Below, one piece after another: positions 1 through 6,946 of a stretch of DNA of 45,114 bases. The stretch is from UBA6120 sp964639215 (lineage in GTDB: Bacteria; Bacillota_I; Bacilli_A; RFN20; CAG-826), in the NCBI GenBank assembly GCA_964639215.1, contig CAZXCV010000012.1:1-45114 (forward strand). The letters run 5' to 3'. Both the position numbers and the translations under genes were made by a program. Within the stretch, counting starts at the first letter, position 1; each line of letters starts with the position of its first letter. The notes below the pieces were generated by a model that had not been told where the DNA came from, made no database searches, and saw only the letters and a program-made list of their open reading frames with translations.

Positions 1-31
1 CCGATAAGATTAGTTTCTTTCTTTTATTCAT
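1..31 (-). CDS. 5' end of a second secreted/membrane protein (truncated by window edge)
   Basis: Only the first ten codons are inside the window. The ATG at 31-29 reads MNKRKKLILS, a lysine/arginine-rich start running into hydrophobic residues, as in a signal peptide. It begins 6 nt after the stop of the SipW-type protein upstream and its first residues resemble that protein's MNAKRKLVLL, so it may be a paralogue or an operon partner such as a SipW peptidase. No Shine-Dalgarno is obvious. Too little is visible to name it. Confidence 0.4.
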   Translation of the reverse strand, partial: MNKRKKLILS

Positions 32-37
32 AAGTCG

Positions 38-739
38 TTATTCAATCCGATAAATGATGTCATCTTCATACATTACAATTCGGTCAGTATTTGAACGGGC
101 ATCAGAAATATATAACATTGTTGCTTCGTGGTATTCAATCACAAACCAGGCTTCGGTGTCACCAGGATTAATGTTTTTAACCGTGAAAGACGTCGCTTTA
201 ACGGGCGTCGGGTTAAACGTTACGAATGATTTGGAATTAGCATTTGTATATGAAAGTGACGCTTGTGTCCATCCGCTTGTTAAGGTGGTGCCACTACTAA
301 TCGATATTTGAAAGGCATTGCTCGTAAAGTTATGATCATATTCGCCAGCACCTAAGGTTCCAGCAGTGAATGCAGTGTTATTAGTGACAGCTGATAATAT
401 GGTCGAGGAGGTACCTGTGTAATCAAACACAATGTGGACGACAATTGCCCGTAAATAAACACTGTAGTTAATTCCTTGCGGGTCATATCGCGGCATTTCC
501 GTCGTTTCATGATTAATGAACGTGACGCTTGTTGTTGTTGGTCCCGCCGTATATTGCGTGACACTATAACTTTTGAATTCAGTGATATTAATACCAGGAG
601 TAACAACTTGAATTGTTTGGAGTTTTATTTGCTGTTGCCGTTGAACGGTAAAATAAGCAAATGAAAAACCACCAAGCGCGGTCGAACTCGCCACAAGTGA
701 TAAAGCTGCTAATAACACTAGTTTTCTTTTTGCGTTCAT
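38..739 (-). CDS. Secreted protein with SipW-type signal peptide (TasA/camelysin-like class)
   Basis: 233 aa. Residues 1-30 form a signal peptide: basic MNAKRK, a hydrophobic stretch, then GGFSFAYFT. The AYFT ending is typical of substrates of the SipW signal peptidase (TasA, camelysin and relatives). The mature part is rich in Thr, Ser, Val and aromatic residues, which suggests beta structure, and has no cysteine or membrane anchor, so it is probably exported and perhaps assembled on the surface. I do not recognise a named domain, and the TasA link rests on the signal peptide only. The ATG at 739 follows AAAGGGACAGG. The gene lies behind a strong promoter, a GEMM-I riboswitch and a terminator, so expression should depend on a cyclic dinucleotide. 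A second gene follows 6 nt downstream. Confidence 0.7.
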   Translation of the reverse strand: MNAKRKLVLLAALSLVASSTALGGFSFAYFTVQRQQQIKLQTIQVVTPGINITEFKSYSVTQYTAGPTTTSVTFINHETTEMPRYDPQGINYSVYLRAIVVHIVFDYTGTSSTILSAVTNNTAFTAGTLGAGEYDHNFTSNAFQISISSGTTLTSGWTQASLSYTNANSKSFVTFNPTPVKATSFTVKNINPGDTEAWFVIEYHEATMLYISDARSNTDRIVMYEDDIIYRIE

Positions 740-756
740 CCTGTCCCTTTGATAAT

Positions 757-792
757 AAAAAAGCCAATTGACGTAAGATACGGCAACTGGCT
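757..792 (-). terminator. Riboswitch expression platform: rho-independent terminator
   Basis: On the minus strand GCCAGTTGCCG (791-781) pairs with CGTCAATTGGC (773-763) across a 7-nt loop, with one wobble and one mismatch, and is followed by six T (762-757). The 5' arm is also the conserved 3' part of the aptamer. Aptamer folding and terminator formation are therefore mutually exclusive, which predicts that ligand turns the gene on. Confidence 0.8.
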
Positions 793-850
793 ACCTTCCA
801 TTTGGTCAGGCCCTTTAGCTTTGCGTCGCTAGATTTCTCTAACTTTGCTT
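781..850 (-). promoter_or_regulatory. GEMM-I (cyclic di-GMP-I family) riboswitch aptamer
   Basis: The minus strand shows the GEMM-I landmarks in order: GCAAA (848-844); a hairpin GTTAGA-GAAA-TCTAGC with the GAAA tetraloop (843-828); the signature GACGCAAAGC (827-818), whose first A after GC corresponds to the intercalating A47; then GGGCCTGACC, and AGGTAGCC followed by GTTGCCG (796-781). The base before GCAAA is A (849), where most c-di-GMP aptamers have G20. Natural A20 members (GEMM-Ib) include sensors of 3',3'-cGAMP. Family assignment is firm; the ligand is not. Confidence 0.9.
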
Positions 851-862
851 TTTACAATATGA

Positions 863-892
863 ATTATACGGCGTGCTTTATTTATTTGTCAA
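863..892 (-). promoter_or_regulatory. Consensus sigma-A promoter for the riboswitch transcript
   Basis: TTGACA (892-887), an 18-nt spacer and TATAAT (868-863). The expected start near 856 is just upstream of the aptamer and gives a leader of about 117 nt to the ATG at 739. Both boxes match consensus exactly, so this is among the strongest promoters in the window and needs the riboswitch for restraint. Confidence 0.85.
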
Positions 893-916
893 ACAGTAGA
901 CAAGTAAATGTCTTGT

Positions 917-1765
917 TTAAGATAAAGGTTTTGCAAAATATACGATTCCGACGCATCCTGGTCCTGCGTGAGAACCAACGGTAATCCCGACAAAATTTGG
1001 ATTATCAGTCGGAAATTCTGGTTTAGCGACGTTCACAAGTCGTTTAAATTTATCAAAGATATTAGGGGCGTCTGAATGGGCAATAAAGCGCGGTAATGAT
1101 TCATCGACTTGGCTGTTAGCCAAGCGTTTAACCATATGACCCATCGCGCGTCCCATACCAATTGTGGCCGATGCCATATGAATCTTACCATTTTTCATTG
1201 TGATAATTGGTCGTAAATTAATAAGTGAGCCGATCTTGGCAACGGCTTTGGGCATGCGACCACCCATCGCTAAATATCGTAAATCATTGAAAGCCGCTTC
1301 AATCACAATCCGGGCACTGATGTCTTTAAGTTTTTCGACGATTGTTACGACATCATCGCCTAAATCACGAAATTGAATGGCTGCTTTAACTAAGGCGCAT
1401 AGTCCCAGCGTGACTTGTCGTGAATCCCAAATGGTAATATCGAGATCTTTCAATTCTTCTTTGGCAATCAAGGCTGATTGATAAGTCGCGCTAATATCGC
1501 TCGAGAGAAGAATCATCAAGATTGGTTCGTTCTTGTTAAGTTTCAATAACGTTTCTTTAAAGGCATCCGGATTAATCGCGGATGTTCTTGGTAACACTTT
1601 GGCCGTTCTTAAGTAAGTAAAAAATTCCTTGTTGCTAATGGTAACTCCGTCAATGTAATCTTTCCCTTCAATTTCGACGTGAAGAGGGACAACGGTAATC
1701 CCATATTGTTGTGCTTCTTGTTGACTAATTTCTGATGTGCTATCAGTGACAATTTGTACTTTCAT
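917..1765 (-). CDS. DegV family fatty-acid-binding protein
   Basis: 282 aa, normal length for DegV. The N-terminus MKVQIVTDSTSEIS is the family's opening strand with the DST lipid-contact motif, DGVTISNKEFF follows, and the C-terminus ends in GSHAGPGCVGIVYF, the usual GTHxGPG motif. Family members (FakB and relatives) hold one fatty-acid chain; FakB hands it to FakA for phosphorylation. No fakA is visible here, so FakB activity is not established. It is the last gene of a DUF2177-DUF1295-DegV run, 22 nt after the preceding gene, with ACGAGG upstream of the ATG. Cytoplasmic. Confidence 0.92.
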   Translation of the reverse strand: MKVQIVTDSTSEISQQEAQQYGITVVPLHVEIEGKDYIDGVTISNKEFFTYLRTAKVLPRTSAINPDAFKETLLKLNKNEPILMILLSSDISATYQSALIAKEELKDLDITIWDSRQVTLGLCALVKAAIQFRDLGDDVVTIVEKLKDISARIVIEAAFNDLRYLAMGGRMPKAVAKIGSLINLRPIITMKNGKIHMASATIGMGRAMGHMVKRLANSQVDESLPRFIAHSDAPNIFDKFKRLVNVAKPEFPTDNPNFVGITVGSHAGPGCVGIVYFAKPLS

Positions 1766-1787
1766 TGCTCGTTAACCTCGTTTAATA

Positions 1788-2603
1788 TTATACCTTCTTT
1801 TTTGGGAACCACGGGAAGAATATCGGGGTTCTGCTGGCGTATTCCACAAATTCAGGGCGTTTCATCATCGCTTTCTCTAGTAATGGGACTCCTGAAACAA
1901 ACACAAGTAGCCAAGTAATTACCGCGGGACTAATGAGGCCAATATAACCAAAGTTGACCGATAATGTGGCGATGCCGACACCAATCCACATCGCTGATTC
2001 ACCAAAATAGTTTGGATGACGTGTATAACGCCATAAGCCCTGATCCATAATTTTTCCTGTATTTTGAGGGTCTTTGATGAATTTAGCAAGCTGGGCGTCC
2101 CCAATTGTTTCGAATAGGAAACCCGTTATCCAAATGATGGCACCAAGGCCAAGAAAACCATAATGAAGTACATCATTAACAAGTCGTGCTTGACTGATGC
2201 CAAGCATAACGACAAGTCCAATCACCATCATAAAAAAAGCTTGGGTTAAGAAGATACGGGCATAAGCGGCTAGCCGTGGATATTTTAGCTTGGCATATCG
2301 TTTACGCATGTCAACATAACGAAAATCTTCGGGTTTGCCATGATTGCGACGATAAATATGACTCGAGAGACGAGTGCCCCAAATTGTAGTGACAATCGTG
2401 ATAAAAATCGCGGTAAACGTAACTGCATTAAATCCATTAAACAATATTTGGAGGACCAGACTAATGATGGCCACGAGGACAAAGCCTGCACCCCAACCGA
2501 TATCGACGATGCTGTAGTTTTTCTTGGCCTCTCCAATAAAATATAGGACCGTGAAATAAATTAAAATAACAGCGATTGGAATGATAAATTGATAAATACC
2601 CAT
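1788..2603 (-). CDS. DUF1295 / steroid 5-alpha-reductase-like membrane protein
   Basis: 271 aa with about seven hydrophobic segments. The diagnostic C-terminal block is GLWRYTRHPNYFGE, shared by DUF1295 proteins and the wider isoprenylcysteine methyltransferase/steroid-reductase fold, followed by IFFPWFP near the end. The bacterial substrate of DUF1295 proteins is unknown; a reductase or methyltransferase acting on a membrane lipid is plausible. GGAGG lies just upstream of the ATG. It starts 3 nt after the DUF2177 gene and precedes the fatty-acid-binding DegV, so the three are likely co-transcribed and may share a lipid-related role (inference). Confidence 0.9.
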   Translation of the reverse strand: MGIYQFIIPIAVILIYFTVLYFIGEAKKNYSIVDIGWGAGFVLVAIISLVLQILFNGFNAVTFTAIFITIVTTIWGTRLSSHIYRRNHGKPEDFRYVDMRKRYAKLKYPRLAAYARIFLTQAFFMMVIGLVVMLGISQARLVNDVLHYGFLGLGAIIWITGFLFETIGDAQLAKFIKDPQNTGKIMDQGLWRYTRHPNYFGESAMWIGVGIATLSVNFGYIGLISPAVITWLLVFVSGVPLLEKAMMKRPEFVEYASRTPIFFPWFPKKKV

Positions 2604-2606
2604 AAA

Positions 2607-3044
2607 CTACCCTCCGATGATAGCATTTGCTAAAAAGAAGACAATCGTCGATGTCGTCGCCGATAAAAATGTGCCCCAAATCATATCGATGATTGTAACT
2701 TTAAGCGGCCACTCTTTTAATGTGGCGAGATTGGTTAAGTCGTATGTTCCATACGTGAAGAAACCGAACATGGCACCAAATAGCAGCGCTTGCCACCACT
2801 GACCACTGGCAAAGGTTGGATAGCCAACAAAAACAACCATGCCAACAATAAACAATAAATAGAAAACAATTGCCGCGGGACCATTAGGTTTACTGGCCAT
2901 GAGATGACCAATCATTTTTTTATAAAACTTGGGGGCGATCTTCACTAACCAGATGAGATCAACGGCTAAAAAGACTAATAAAGTTAATCCATAGATGATT
3001 AAACTATCAAGAAAGATGTTTGGTGTTGCTGTGAAAATTTCCAT
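2607..3044 (-). CDS. DUF2177 family membrane protein
   Basis: 145 aa with four hydrophobic segments. Family features are the opening FLAVDLIWLVKIAPKFYKK, the central IVFYLLFIVGMVVFV and the conserved FFTYGTYDLTNLATLKEWP and IIDMIWGTFLSA blocks. It is an integral membrane protein of unknown function. DUF2177 genes are often found beside DUF1295 genes, as here. TAGGAG precedes the ATG. First gene of the operon; its promoter contains a TTTCGAAA-centred palindrome also found in the mhqO promoter. Confidence 0.92.
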   Translation of the reverse strand: MEIFTATPNIFLDSLIIYGLTLLVFLAVDLIWLVKIAPKFYKKMIGHLMASKPNGPAAIVFYLLFIVGMVVFVGYPTFASGQWWQALLFGAMFGFFTYGTYDLTNLATLKEWPLKVTIIDMIWGTFLSATTSTIVFFLANAIIGG

Positions 3045-3063
3045 AAATATTCTCCTAGTAAAA

Positions 3064-3081
3064 ATTATACCATTTCGAAAT
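3064..3081 (-). promoter_or_regulatory. Extended -10 promoter with ATTTCGAAAT palindrome (DUF2177 operon)
   Basis: On the minus strand TATAAT (3069-3064) is preceded by TGG, giving an extended -10. The perfect 10-bp palindrome ATTTCGAAAT (3081-3072) lies immediately upstream, in the spacer. No good -35 is seen. The same palindrome sits in the spacer of the mhqO promoter at 37268-37277, which suggests a shared regulator. Confidence 0.55.
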
Positions 3082-3159
3082 AAATTGAGTGGCAGAAATG
3101 CTTAATAATCTCGTGTTCGTAATTTTTCTTATTTAGAGTTACATAAAATCGAAATCATA

Positions 3160-3165
3160 TATAAT
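3160..3165 (+). promoter_or_regulatory. -10 box placing the transcript start at the DUF1538 ATG
   Basis: TATAAT ends only 6 nt before the ATG at 3172. Transcription normally begins 6-8 nt after a -10, so the mRNA would start at or next to the start codon. No Shine-Dalgarno is present, which fits leaderless translation. The -35 is weak. Confidence 0.55.
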
Positions 3166-3171
3166 AACATT

Positions 3172-4644
3172 ATGAACGCGCTTGCACGTCGTGTATTGAG
3201 CAATTTTACTTCGGTATTACCCATTGTTATCATGGTGTTTATCAGTCATTTTTTTGTGTCCCCATTGTCAGGACCCTTGCTACTACGATTTGGCATTGGC
3301 ACATTTTTGTTGATGATTGGTCTAGTCTTATTCCTAATTGGGGTTGATCTTGCAATCACACCACTAGGACAGTTGACTGGACTCGCCATCGTTAAAACGA
3401 ATAAGCTTTGGGTTGTTATAATCGGGGGCTTCTTGCTTGGTTTCTTCATCTCGGCCGCTGAACCTGGTTTGTTGGTGTTGGCTGGTCAAATTAGTAATGC
3501 TGCCGCCCAAACCATATCTACATTCGTGGTTGTAATTGTTGTCTCGCTTGGCCTCGCCGTGATGGTTGCGATTGGTTTTTTAAGAATTATTTATGGTTGG
3601 CCACTTTATAAAGTATTACTCATCCTTTATACCCTAATACTGGTGCTCGCTATGTTTGCAAATCCGTTATTCATCGCGATTGCCTTTGATACTTCGGGGG
3701 CTACTACCGGGGTTTTGGCAGTTCCTTTCATTCTTTCGCTGGCAACTGGCATTACTTCAATCAGAAAAGATAGTAAGGCTTCAGAAAAAGATAGTTTTGG
3801 TCTTGTGGCGATTGCATCGACCGGACCAATTTTCGCAATATTACTACTATATATAATAAGAGGGGACTTGCCATTCAATGGTGGCTATGTACCACCAGCG
3901 ATTAGAGATGATATCTTGGCATCATTCCGTGATATCATTGGTCCATTAGCGCTAGAAACCATATTGGTGCTAGTCCCATTAGTATTGATTTTTATCGGAT
4001 TGAATGTTTGGACTTTCAAACTTAAACATAAGCCCTTCATGCGAATGTTAAAAGGATTCGTTTATGTGCTCCTTGGCTTATTCATCTTCTTAGTCGGTGT
4101 TAATGGCGGCTTTATGGAAGTCGGGCTTACGTTAGGGGTAGCTTTACAACAACAATCGGGCTTTGTCTTACTATTATTTGCATTCATGCTTGGAGCGATG
4201 ACGATTATCGCCGAACCGGCGGTGCACGTTTTAACACAACAAATTGAAGATATTACCGCAGGCTACATCAAACCGAAAGCTGTCTATGTCGCCCTCTCAC
4301 TTGGTGTCGGTTTAGCCATCTTGTTGACCGTCATCCGCATCAATGTTCCTTCTCTTCAAGTTTGGCATATGATTCTTCCAGCATTTATAATCGCCTTCAT
4401 CTTAATGTTTTTTACTCCAAAAGTATTCGTTGGTATCGCCTTTGATGCAGGTGGTGTCGCCACCGGCCCGATCATTGTCAGTTTCATTGTCGCGTTTGTA
4501 CAAGGCGTTGCTAGTCAAACTGGTGCGCTAGCATCGATATCCGATGGGTTTGGGATGATTGCGCTCGTCGCCGTCATGCCAATTATCACGCTCGAAATCC
4601 TTGGAATTATTTATAAAGCAAATTCAGCTAAAGGAGGTGTCTAA
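3172..4644 (+). CDS. DUF1538 membrane protein, internally duplicated
   Basis: 490 aa and highly hydrophobic, about 12 membrane segments. The protein is two homologous halves. AEPGLLVLAGQI (residues 96-107) matches AEPAVHVLTQQI (347-358), and FDTSGATTG (172-180) matches FDAGGVATG (424-432). The paired acidic AEP and FDxxGxxTG motifs look like a transport core with inverted or tandem repeats. Transport is inferred; the DUF1538 substrate is unknown. The ATG at 3172 is the only plausible start and appears leaderless. The next gene, one base downstream, encodes a tandem PII-like protein, a common neighbour of DUF1538, so the pair is probably a membrane protein with its nucleotide- or metabolite-sensing regulator. 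Confidence 0.88.
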   Translation: MNALARRVLSNFTSVLPIVIMVFISHFFVSPLSGPLLLRFGIGTFLLMIGLVLFLIGVDLAITPLGQLTGLAIVKTNKLWVVIIGGFLLGFFISAAEPGLLVLAGQISNAAAQTISTFVVVIVVSLGLAVMVAIGFLRIIYGWPLYKVLLILYTLILVLAMFANPLFIAIAFDTSGATTGVLAVPFILSLATGITSIRKDSKASEKDSFGLVAIASTGPIFAILLLYIIRGDLPFNGGYVPPAIRDDILASFRDIIGPLALETILVLVPLVLIFIGLNVWTFKLKHKPFMRMLKGFVYVLLGLFIFLVGVNGGFMEVGLTLGVALQQQSGFVLLLFAFMLGAMTIIAEPAVHVLTQQIEDITAGYIKPKAVYVALSLGVGLAILLTVIRINVPSLQVWHMILPAFIIAFILMFFTPKVFVGIAFDAGGVATGPIIVSFIVAFVQGVASQTGALASISDGFGMIALVAVMPIITLEILGIIYKANSAKGGV

Positions 4645-4645
4645 G

Positions 4646-5317
4646 ATGTCTATGTCCAATCACTACAATTGGCAACTTGTCGTCGCCATTGTAAACTCTG
4701 GTCAATCAAGTTGCGCCCTTCGGATTGGTCGCAGCGTTGGAGTTAAGGGTGGAACAATCGTGTTGTGTCACGGCACGCTTCATCGACCATTTTTACAACT
4801 GCTTGAATTAGCCGATGACCGTCGTGAATTAGTGCTGATGGTGACCGAAACTGGTGAAATCGCCAATGCCACCTTGCAAGCCTTATTAAAAGATTTAAAA
4901 TTGGATCGCCGCCACCATGGAATTGCCTTTACACTCGATGTATCGCATTTTCTCGGAACTGGCCATTACCAATATACTGATACCCATGAAAGCGAGGATG
5001 TACTAATGAAACATCAAGCCATCTTTATTATTGTTGATAAGGGCAAAGCCGAAGAAGCGATGCGCGTTGCTAATCGTGCCGGTGCTCACGGAGGGACGAT
5101 CATTAACGCTCGCGGATCAGGCATTCACGAAACGATGAAAATTTTCCAGATGGCAATTGAACCCGAAAAAGAAATCGTTTTAATTATTTCGGAAACCGAA
5201 ACAACCGCGGCCATTGTTGATGCTATCAAAGTCGAATTAGACATTGAAAAACCTGGTAATGGCATCATCTTTGTTCAAGATGTTAAAGATGCGGTTGGAC
5301 TTCGTAAAGTTAAGTAG
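4646..5317 (+). CDS. Tandem PII-like (GlnB-fold) regulatory protein
   Basis: 223 aa from the ATG at 4646, chosen because GGAGGT lies 7 nt upstream and the upstream stop ends at 4644; an in-frame start at 4559 would overlap the previous gene heavily. Two PII-like repeats are visible. The first includes SVGVKGGTIVLCHG (about residues 30-43) and HHGIAFTLDVS; the second includes RAGAHGGTIINARG and GNGIIFVQDV. The pattern of a helix, GxxGGTI and a strand ending in GIxFxxDV fits the PII fold. The canonical T-loop of GlnB is not recognisable. It probably regulates the DUF1538 transporter at the membrane. Its 3' end overlaps the convergent TspO-like gene by 8 nt. Confidence 0.82.
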   Translation: MSMSNHYNWQLVVAIVNSGQSSCALRIGRSVGVKGGTIVLCHGTLHRPFLQLLELADDRRELVLMVTETGEIANATLQALLKDLKLDRRHHGIAFTLDVSHFLGTGHYQYTDTHESEDVLMKHQAIFIIVDKGKAEEAMRVANRAGAHGGTIINARGSGIHETMKIFQMAIEPEKEIVLIISETETTAAIVDAIKVELDIEKPGNGIIFVQDVKDAVGLRKVK

Positions 5318-6101
5318 TGCGCCGTTTCTTAATTAAGGTATAGACACTGATCATAACGATACTGAGCGTTACTATTACTAAGGCAATAATCGCGGCATCC
5401 AAAACACCTTGATATGCCAGGTTGAATTGATTAACATCGACGTGTCGGACGATGATTCCAATCAGTGCCCAAATAACAACAAGTCCATAGACATAGTCCT
5501 TTTGCAAAAAAATGGTTAGAGCGGTGATAATTGAGGCAATGATGATAATCATGCTCGTTTGGATCACGGCCCCAACGCTATTATAACTAACGCCAAGGCT
5601 GACGATAAAAGCGGCAATATTAGCAATCAAAGCGATGGTAATCCACCCAAAATATAAACTGAAAGGCAAGCGATCAATGATGCTCGCCTTTTTTAATTGG
5701 ATATTAATGAGCAATAATACAACAAACAAAAGTACCATTGTGACCACCGATAAAAACAGTAACTCGAAGTGCCAGAAAACTATCCAAATACCATTCAATA
5801 ACGATGATATGGAAAACAAAGCTGTCGTTAAGAACTTTTGCCGATGGCTGAAGTTATCTTTTATTTCTCGTAATTTTGAGATTGACAAAATTACCTCAAG
5901 CGCTAGTGCAAGATAAATTACACCCCAGATTGAAAATGTGAAACCAGTCGGTGCGAAAAGCGTGTCATAGCGACTTGAAATCACTGCGGTCGACAGTCCA
6001 TTTAATGGCAAGAGGACTGCTAATACATTCATGATAATCATCAAGATATATAGAACTGTGCTAACAATAACCAACCCTTGTGCGCGTTTTATCGTAAACA
6101 T
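5310..6101 (-). CDS. TspO/MBR-like tryptophan-rich sensory membrane protein (long form)
   Basis: 263 aa from the ATG at 6101, preferred over an in-frame ATG at 6149 because AAGGGAG sits about 7 nt upstream. Seven or more hydrophobic segments. The early block LFAPTGFTFSIWGVIYLALA is typical of the longer bacterial proteins annotated as tryptophan-rich sensory protein; classical TspO is about 150 aa with five helices, so this is an extended relative. Ligand and role are unknown; TspO proteins bind porphyrins or lipids. Divergent from sodA. Confidence in the membrane protein is high, in the family name moderate. Confidence 0.7.
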   Translation of the reverse strand: MFTIKRAQGLVIVSTVLYILMIIMNVLAVLLPLNGLSTAVISSRYDTLFAPTGFTFSIWGVIYLALALEVILSISKLREIKDNFSHRQKFLTTALFSISSLLNGIWIVFWHFELLFLSVVTMVLLFVVLLLINIQLKKASIIDRLPFSLYFGWITIALIANIAAFIVSLGVSYNSVGAVIQTSMIIIIASIITALTIFLQKDYVYGLVVIWALIGIIVRHVDVNQFNLAYQGVLDAAIIALVIVTLSIVMISVYTLIKKRRTT

Positions 6102-6164
6102 ATCAAACTCCCTTATTAATATGATAGCAAGTCTTGACCACGCAAGCATTTATAAGCATATTGT

Positions 6165-6193
6165 TTGAAACCGAAATATTTAGGTGGGACAAT
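6165..6193 (+). promoter_or_regulatory. Candidate sodA promoter
   Basis: TTGAAA (6165-6170), a 17-nt spacer and GACAAT (6188-6193). This leaves a leader of roughly 27 nt containing AAGGAG before the ATG at 6227. The -10 deviates from TATAAT at two positions. Confidence 0.5.
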
Positions 6194-6226
6194 AGTATCG
6201 TAAAATATACATAAGGAGTATCAATT

Positions 6227-6832
6227 ATGAAACACACATTACCGAGTTTGCCCTACGCCCATAACGCGCTTGAACCTTACATTGATGAAAGAACGATGAC
6301 GATTCATCACACTAAACACCATCAAGCTTACGTTGACAATCTCAACGCCGCGCTTGAAAAGCATCCAGAATTATACGAAAAACCACTCGAATGGCTCTTA
6401 GCCAATCTCGATCACGTCAACGAAGACATTCGAATGGCAGTTCGCAATCACGGTGGTGGCGTTTATAACCACAATTTATTTTGGCAAGTCATGGCCCCAA
6501 GCAAAGGTCAAAAACCTTCTGAAAAATTAGCGAAAGCCATTGATGAAAGTTTCGGTTCATTTGAAAAATTCCAAGAAGCTTTCAATACAGCGGCTAAAAC
6601 ACGATTTGGAAGTGGATGGGCATGGTTACTTGTCACCAAAGATGGCAAATTAAAGGTTACTTCTTCCGCTAATCAAGATGTGCCACTAAATGAAGGGCGT
6701 CCAATTCTTACACTTGATGTCTGGGAACACGCCTACTATTTACATTATCAAAATCGTCGCCCTGATTATGTCGGTGCCTTCTGGAACGTCATCAATTGGG
6801 ACTATGTCGAAAAGTTGTTCTTAGGGAAATAA
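6227..6832 (+). CDS. sodA: Superoxide dismutase, Mn/Fe family
   Basis: 201 aa, full length. It dismutates superoxide to oxygen and peroxide in the cytoplasm. Ligands are visible: His27 in TIHHTKHHQAY, the His of VYNHNLFW, and Asp and His of LDVWEHAYYLHYQNRRPDY. The Gln in SANQDVPL, located before the DVWEH block, is the usual marker of the manganese type, so Mn or cambialistic use is likely. AAGGAG lies upstream of the ATG. It is monocistronic, ending in a strong hairpin at 6855-6876, and is followed by zinc uptake genes. Confidence 0.96.
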   Translation: MKHTLPSLPYAHNALEPYIDERTMTIHHTKHHQAYVDNLNAALEKHPELYEKPLEWLLANLDHVNEDIRMAVRNHGGGVYNHNLFWQVMAPSKGQKPSEKLAKAIDESFGSFEKFQEAFNTAAKTRFGSGWAWLLVTKDGKLKVTSSANQDVPLNEGRPILTLDVWEHAYYLHYQNRRPDYVGAFWNVINWDYVEKLFLGK

Positions 6833-6854
6833 AAACGATTTAAAACATAACGAC

Positions 6855-6876
6855 AACGACCTTCGGGTCGTTTTTG
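6855..6876 (+). terminator. sodA terminator
   Basis: AACGACC-TTCG-GGTCGTT followed by a T-rich tract: a perfect 7-bp stem with a stable TTCG tetraloop. Confidence 0.9.
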
Positions 6877-6878
6877 TT

Positions 6879-6895
6879 TTGCAAATGATTTGCAA
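6879..6895 (+). promoter_or_regulatory. Zur/Fur-family operator 1 (znu operon)
   Basis: TTGCAAATGATTTGCAA is a perfect 8-1-8 inverted repeat. Its right arm includes the presumed -35 of the znu promoter. A Fur-family repressor gene (zur) ends the same operon, so this is the obvious binding site. Confidence 0.75.
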
Positions 6896-6918
6896 TAACT
6901 TAATAAGTTGGTTATATT
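6890..6918 (+). promoter_or_regulatory. znuA promoter
   Basis: TTGCAA (6890-6895), a 17-nt spacer and TATATT (6913-6918). Transcription would begin near 6925, inside the second operator. The resulting leader of about 22 nt has no Shine-Dalgarno. Confidence 0.65.
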
Positions 6919-6924
6919 GTTAAT

Positions 6925-6939
6925 TGCGAATGATTCGCA
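6925..6939 (+). promoter_or_regulatory. Zur/Fur-family operator 2 (znu operon)
   Basis: TGCGAATGATTCGCA is a perfect 7-1-7 inverted repeat with the same AATGATT core as operator 1. The centres are 45 nt apart, about four helical turns, and the site covers the predicted transcription start. Confidence 0.75.
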
Positions 6940-6946
6940 TATAACA

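Noticed and set aside
54..664. Plus-strand open frames opposite the SipW-type protein
   Set aside because: They are shadows of the minus-strand gene, with no ribosome sites or recognisable domains.
873..920. ACAAG/CTTGT hairpin after degV
   Set aside because: Five-base stem without a T run, overlapping the next promoter; too weak for a terminator call.
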